Positions 59,900-64,000 of a stretch of DNA of 64,000 bases are shown one piece after another. The DNA comes from Clarkia xantiana subsp. parviflora (Eukaryota; Streptophyta; Magnoliopsida; Myrtales; Onagraceae). The stretch is taken from positions 18,750,452 through 18,814,451 of the forward strand of contig JAPTYO010000002.1 in the NCBI GenBank assembly GCA_036873135.1, written 5' to 3'. Made by a program: the position numbers and the translations under genes. The notes beneath the pieces are model-generated. The model ran no database searches, was not told the DNA's origin, and was given only the letters and a program-made list of their open reading frames with translations. Numbering within the stretch: position 1 is the stretch's first letter; every line of letters begins with the position of its first letter.

Positions 59900-62010
59900 C
59901 CTCGTTCTAGTGGTCAACACTGGGGTTACTCGTATATCGACTCAATACACTTACAACGTGAGCGATATCTGGTCTAGTGCATGACATTAAGTACATGACA
60001 CTTCCAATAATTTGAGCGTACTCAATTTGGGTAAAACATTCTCCCTTGTTCTTTGAAAAATACTTACTCAAATCTATTAGAGTAGTGACCTTGTTCTTGT
60101 CATCTTTGTTGAATTTATCCAAAATCTTGTCAATATATGAGTTTGACTTAAAATGAGACCTTCCGATAATCTACTGAGTTTTAATCCAAAGATCACATCG
60201 ACAAGATTCATGTCTTTTATGTCAATACTCAAATTCAACATAGGTCCAGTGGACCAGACTACCTCATCGTTTTTTTTTCCAACGATTAACATCAACGTAA
60301 AACGTTTGTCATACTTATTTATTTTGAAACATTTCTCCAATAAAACGCTGTCAAATTTATCAAGCCAGTGTTTAGGCATCTGTCTAAGACCATACAGAGA
60401 ATTGACAAGGTTACATGCTTTCTTTTCCTGCTCTCGCGCAGAGAAACTCTCAGGTTGTTCTATGTAGATTTATTCCTCTAAACCTCCATGTAAGAAATCT
60501 GTTTTTCACATCCATTCGTTGTATTTCTAGATTTCGCAAGGCTGCAATCGTAAGCACCATCCTTATGAATGTGATTCTAGATACTGGAGAAAATGTATCA
60601 AAATAATCCAGTCCTTTCTTTTGTCTATAGTCTTTTATGACAAGTCGGGCTTTGTAATTATCAATTGATCCATCTTCGTTCATTTTACGTTTGAATATCC
60701 ACTTGTAGCCTAACGGTTTGTCTCCGGGCGAAAGATCCACCAGCTCTCAAGTGTTGTTCCGCAAGATGGATTCAATATCACTGTTGATTGCCTATTTTCA
60801 TAGAGGTCTCTCAGAAGAGTTTACGGCTTCGTGGTAAGTCTAAGGTTCGACTTCAAGCATATAGGTCAAAAAAAAAACTGGACCATAGGATTTTTCAATC
60901 CTTGCCCTTTTACTCATCATGGGCTTGACCTCGGTTTCGACCTCGGTTTCAACCTCGGTCTCGACCTTAACATGCCCTCCATGTTCTCGGTCTTGACTAT
61001 TTTTCCTCTATAGTCTCATATGCTTGCCTCTCCTTTAGACTTAGCCAAAAATACATTTTCCAAAGAAAAATGCATTTCTTGATTACATTAACGTATCTTT
61101 GTGTTTATTCGACACTTTCGATTCAACCAGAAGAAATCGATTCGCGTTACTGTTCTGAGCATACCCTATGAAAATGCAATCAGCAGTTTAGGGCATGTAT
61201 GCGCCTTTTGCGTAGAGGAATCATAACTTTAAGCAAGACACCCCCCACATTTGAAAGCACAATTCAGACAGAGTTTATCTTCCTTTTTATGGGTTACCTT
61301 ATTCAAAAGGTAATTGCTAGTTAAAATAGCTACCCATATTAATCATAACTCTAAAATAAACATGGACTCAACCATATTATTTAATTTCTTCCAGAAAATT
61401 TAACGTGTTAACACACGAGTTGGGTATGAAGTTATTACTAATTCTCAACCACATCATCATTGATCCTCGGATCATCCTTTTATCATTGTAGATTCTCAGA
61501 CCATTAACACATCAACATTTTTTTTTTCCAGACCGTTGCGTTTTTCAAACGGTATGATCCTCAGACCAATTAAAGGCCTCGACCTGTTGCACCGCAAGTG
61601 CCAAAACAACATTTTCACATGCCTAATGACAATCCATTCACCCACTAAGCCAAAACCTTGACCGTCGACAACGTTATTAATACTAATTAATCCAAAATAA
61701 ACATTAAAACGTTGCCCGGTTGGATCGAACCCGCAACCCAACTCCATCAGGGTTTTATGCGGTGTGCAATGACTTCACCGATTAAATCGTGTTTAAGTCA
61801 ACATTCTCTAAACAGAGAATAATTGTTGCCGCATTTCTCATTGCGAAAACAATTAATTATTTAGTTGAAACTCAAGTTTTTATTTGTAAATCATGAATTT
61901 GTTAAATGTTTCATCTTTTCCTTCATCAAGTATACATAGCATTATTTCGTACTATCATCTACGAAAGTAATGAAGTACTTATTTTCCGCCTCGCGTTTGG
62001 ACATGTATTA
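59900..62010 (-). pseudogene. Copia integrase and reverse transcriptase remains
   Basis: Reading leftward: integrase core traces near 62010-61880 (NKYFITFVDD, then CYVYLMKEK); the integrase C-terminal part near 61180-61030 (CIFIGYAQNSNANRF, then SRNAFFFENVF); reverse transcriptase from 60740 (KPLGYKWIFKRKMNEDGSID, DYFDTFSPVSR, IQRMDVKN), then PKHWLDKFDSVLLE near 60370; and the RNase H start (GSVMYLMSCTRPDIAH) near 60010. The frame shifts between each piece, and the catalytic YVDD has decayed (the bases near 60290 give YVDV). The gene is dead. A SINE-like insert lies at about 61519-61799. Confidence 0.8.
61519..61799 (-). mobile_element. tRNA-derived SINE candidate inside the copia element
   Basis: In minus orientation a tRNA-like head contains a box A-like GGTGAAGTCATTG and a good box B, GGTTCGATCC (about 61736-61727). 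It ends in a run of about ten A near 61519-61527. The word TCAACATT occurs on both sides (61517 and 61799), a possible target-site duplication. It has no coding capacity. Confidence 0.45.
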
Positions 62011-63485
62011 AGTCGCAAACATCGCTATGTATTTAGAACAAGAAGTTCGGTAACCCTATCGACCGAATAAGTTTCGTTTCGACGCAAACTTCACATTTAA
62101 GTTCTTGATCTATTTTGATTTAGGAATATGAACCATGTTAGATAACCTCCGCAAGGTATCGTAATTAACAGGTCCTAAATTATTGTGCCACAAATTCAGC
62201 ACAATAAGGAACATTCTTATTTCACGTTCACTTTAGGCACTACGGCCAACGCAAAAATATTTTTATTCATGTTTACTTCAGGCACTACGACCATTACACT
62301 TAAACTAATTCAACTTCATCCAATCAAATTTTTCGTCTATCTGTATTTAACGTACAGTTCTTTTGACGATTTCGAGTGCTCCCAACAGGGATGCTTCCTC
62401 CTCATTTTTTATTTCCAGATTTTGTCAAAAAGAATTCCATCTTATGACTTCAACTTATGAAGTAAGTCTCAGCGACTTTCCGGCAACATAGACGGTATCC
62501 TAGACGAGTGTCCAACCCCGCGCCGGCATCTGCGATATCATAACTTGCAGAATAATCGTATTTATAGACCACATCGAGAAGATTGTAGTCTTTCTCAATT
62601 TTAGAGTTGTTTGCCAAGTGATAGCTACATTCTCATTGAGTAGCGTTCAAACATTGGACTTATGACCAACCCCCTTAGATTTATTAGAAGTCCGAGTATT
62701 TGGTACCCGACTCCACAATAGTAATTAATCCGGAACCTCAAATTTGGATTACTGAAATTCAAATAACGATTTGAATTTCTGATTTCAGTGATTAAGTTTA
62801 ATCACTTCAATTACAAAAATCAAATTAATTTTTTTTTTCTCTGTTGGACAGAAAATAAACTTGGACACGGTTAATTTCGGTTTTGACAAAACCAAACCCA
62901 CACGGAGCTAACCTTCTGAGTAAACACTCATGTACACATATCGCGGCGTACATACGTGCCAAGGTTCAGGTGTGTGCAATCGATTCGTTGATTCACACGT
63001 AAATTTATATCAAATGTAATAATCAGTGTTTTAGACAAGGAAATAAAATTTCCATAACAATTGTCATACACTATAAATCGGCTTTAACCGACTTCCTAAT
63101 CCAATTTTCAACAATCGATTCAACGACCCCATAACCTTCAACGGCTAAAGTGGGTCAAGTGACCAAAGCCTCATTAGCAAACATATCAATATCGGATGCC
63201 TTAATAGGTTTAACAACCTTGACCATCTCGATTTTTCATAGTAGTCTCAACGACTTAGCGACCTCAACGGTTCTAATAGCCTCAACGGCTTTTGACGACT
63301 TTACCAGTCTCGACGACCTAAATGGCCTTAGCGATTTTACCAGTCGCATGTGCTCTCGAGCATGTTCACATTTTCAACATCATTGTTCGACAATATTTGT
63401 GAACTTTTAGAGAATAAATAATTTTCTCCAAAAAATTGAATATCAAAATTCAATTAAGCATCCTCTCGTAAAACCAACAAATAAA

Positions 63486-63500
63486 AAAATTGCCTTAAGA
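63486..63500 (-). promoter_or_regulatory. Atypical primer-binding site of the copia element
   Basis: The sequence after the 5' LTR in minus orientation is AT then CTTAAGGCAATTT, with no TGG. It does not fit a tRNA 3' end. It is the exact complement of AAATTGCCTTAAG inside the LTR. Confidence 0.5.
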
Positions 63501-63501
63501 T

Positions 63502-64000
63502 TGTTAGAATTATAGAGGGTAAATATGCAAATTTATAAAGTCCATGGACCAAAATGCAACTAATCAAATCTCGGTTACTTACAAGTAATTCCTCCAATTA
63601 ACATGCAAGATATAGGCAACACCGAAATTGTACGTATACTTCGACACGAAAACGAATACGTATTTTTATACTGAGGCCCGTGCTAATCACAGTCTCCTTA
63701 AGGCAATTTCGCCCCTCCCCACCCTCGGGTTATGCAAAGGGGTTTATACAAGGGGCGATCACCTCCCAGGATTCAACAGTGTCATCGAATCGTGTTATGC
63801 ATGCAACACGCTCGACCGAACCGAACCCAATACCTGAACTCAAACAAAGAACAGAAATGCCGACGACAACGACTAAAAACAACTAGAAAGGTTGAACACG
63901 ACATAAGTCGAAATCAACCTAAGAAGAACTCTGCAATTCGTCAACACGAAGAACAGAGGAGGAGAAAAATAACTTGGATTCCAAAAATATGGATTCCGAA
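63502..64000 (-). repeat. 5' LTR of the copia element (partial)
   Basis: Matches 57736-58235 with about two substitutions and one inserted base; the remaining 250 bp or so would lie beyond the window end. Confidence 0.9.

Larger units (their letters stand above)
57736..64000 (-). mobile_element. Copia-type LTR retrotransposon, 5' LTR cut by window end
   Basis: LTRs at 57736-58487 (3' LTR, 752 bp) and 63502 onward (5' LTR). The internal part of about 5.0 kb carries copia integrase and reverse transcriptase in broken minus-strand frames. The two LTRs differ at only about two bases and one indel over the 498 bp visible in both. The purine tract is normal but the primer site is not of tRNA type. 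Confidence 0.85.

Overview
The window is nuclear DNA of a flowering plant, most likely a eudicot. It holds a few intron-bearing plant genes (GT-AG introns, a plant-only Agenet/ENT protein, a TMK-type receptor kinase, DNMT2) in AT-rich sequence crowded with plant transposons: Ty3/gypsy, Ty1/copia, Mutator-like, Harbinger-like, hAT-like and Helitron-like pieces. There are no operons, CRISPR arrays or prokaryotic features. I cannot name the species.

Layout. 0-1.35 kb: Mutator-like MITE with 338-bp inverted ends. 3.07-3.40 kb: possible solo LTR. 4.1-6.0 kb: two-exon Agenet/ENT gene (minus) with a 5'UTR intron. 7.2-7.8 kb: old copy of a MITE family seen again at 41.7 kb. 8.1-10.8 kb: TMK-like receptor-kinase pseudogene (minus). 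11.6-14.3 kb: complete ten-exon DNMT2 (minus), with a Harbinger-like element starting 113 bp upstream of its ATG. 14.45-18.9 kb: two related Harbinger-like elements, the first carrying a nested hAT-like MITE. 20.09-31.28 kb: intact, very young Ty3/gypsy (Tat-like) retrotransposon with a 1853-residue gag-pol on the minus strand, a 50-bp tandem array, and a spliced 839-residue gene on the opposite strand. 31.6-34.2 kb: an old tandem duplication with a MITE in one copy and a (TA)n tract. 35.05-47.55 kb: an older, decayed Tat-like element in the other orientation. It has no gag, a broken pol, three tandem arrays, and a decayed antisense gene homologous to that of the first element, interrupted by a MITE. 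47.6-48.3 kb: two exons of a diaminopimelate decarboxylase pseudogene. 48.5-51.4 kb: gag/protease remnants of another LTR element. 51.4-56.5 kb: AT-rich sequence with Helitron and Mutator-like pieces. 57.7 kb to the end: a copia element on the minus strand with nearly identical LTRs but a broken pol; its 5' LTR runs off the window.

Working genes as far as the sequence shows: the Agenet/ENT protein (chromatin reader type), DNMT2 (tRNA C38 methyltransferase), and the gag-pol and antisense genes of the young retrotransposon. The most interesting system is the antisense, intron-containing gene in the 3' part of the Tat-like elements, present in two diverged elements at the same position. Splice junctions were read by eye from GT/AG sites, reading frame and family conservation. 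No database search was run; family names rest on recognised motifs.
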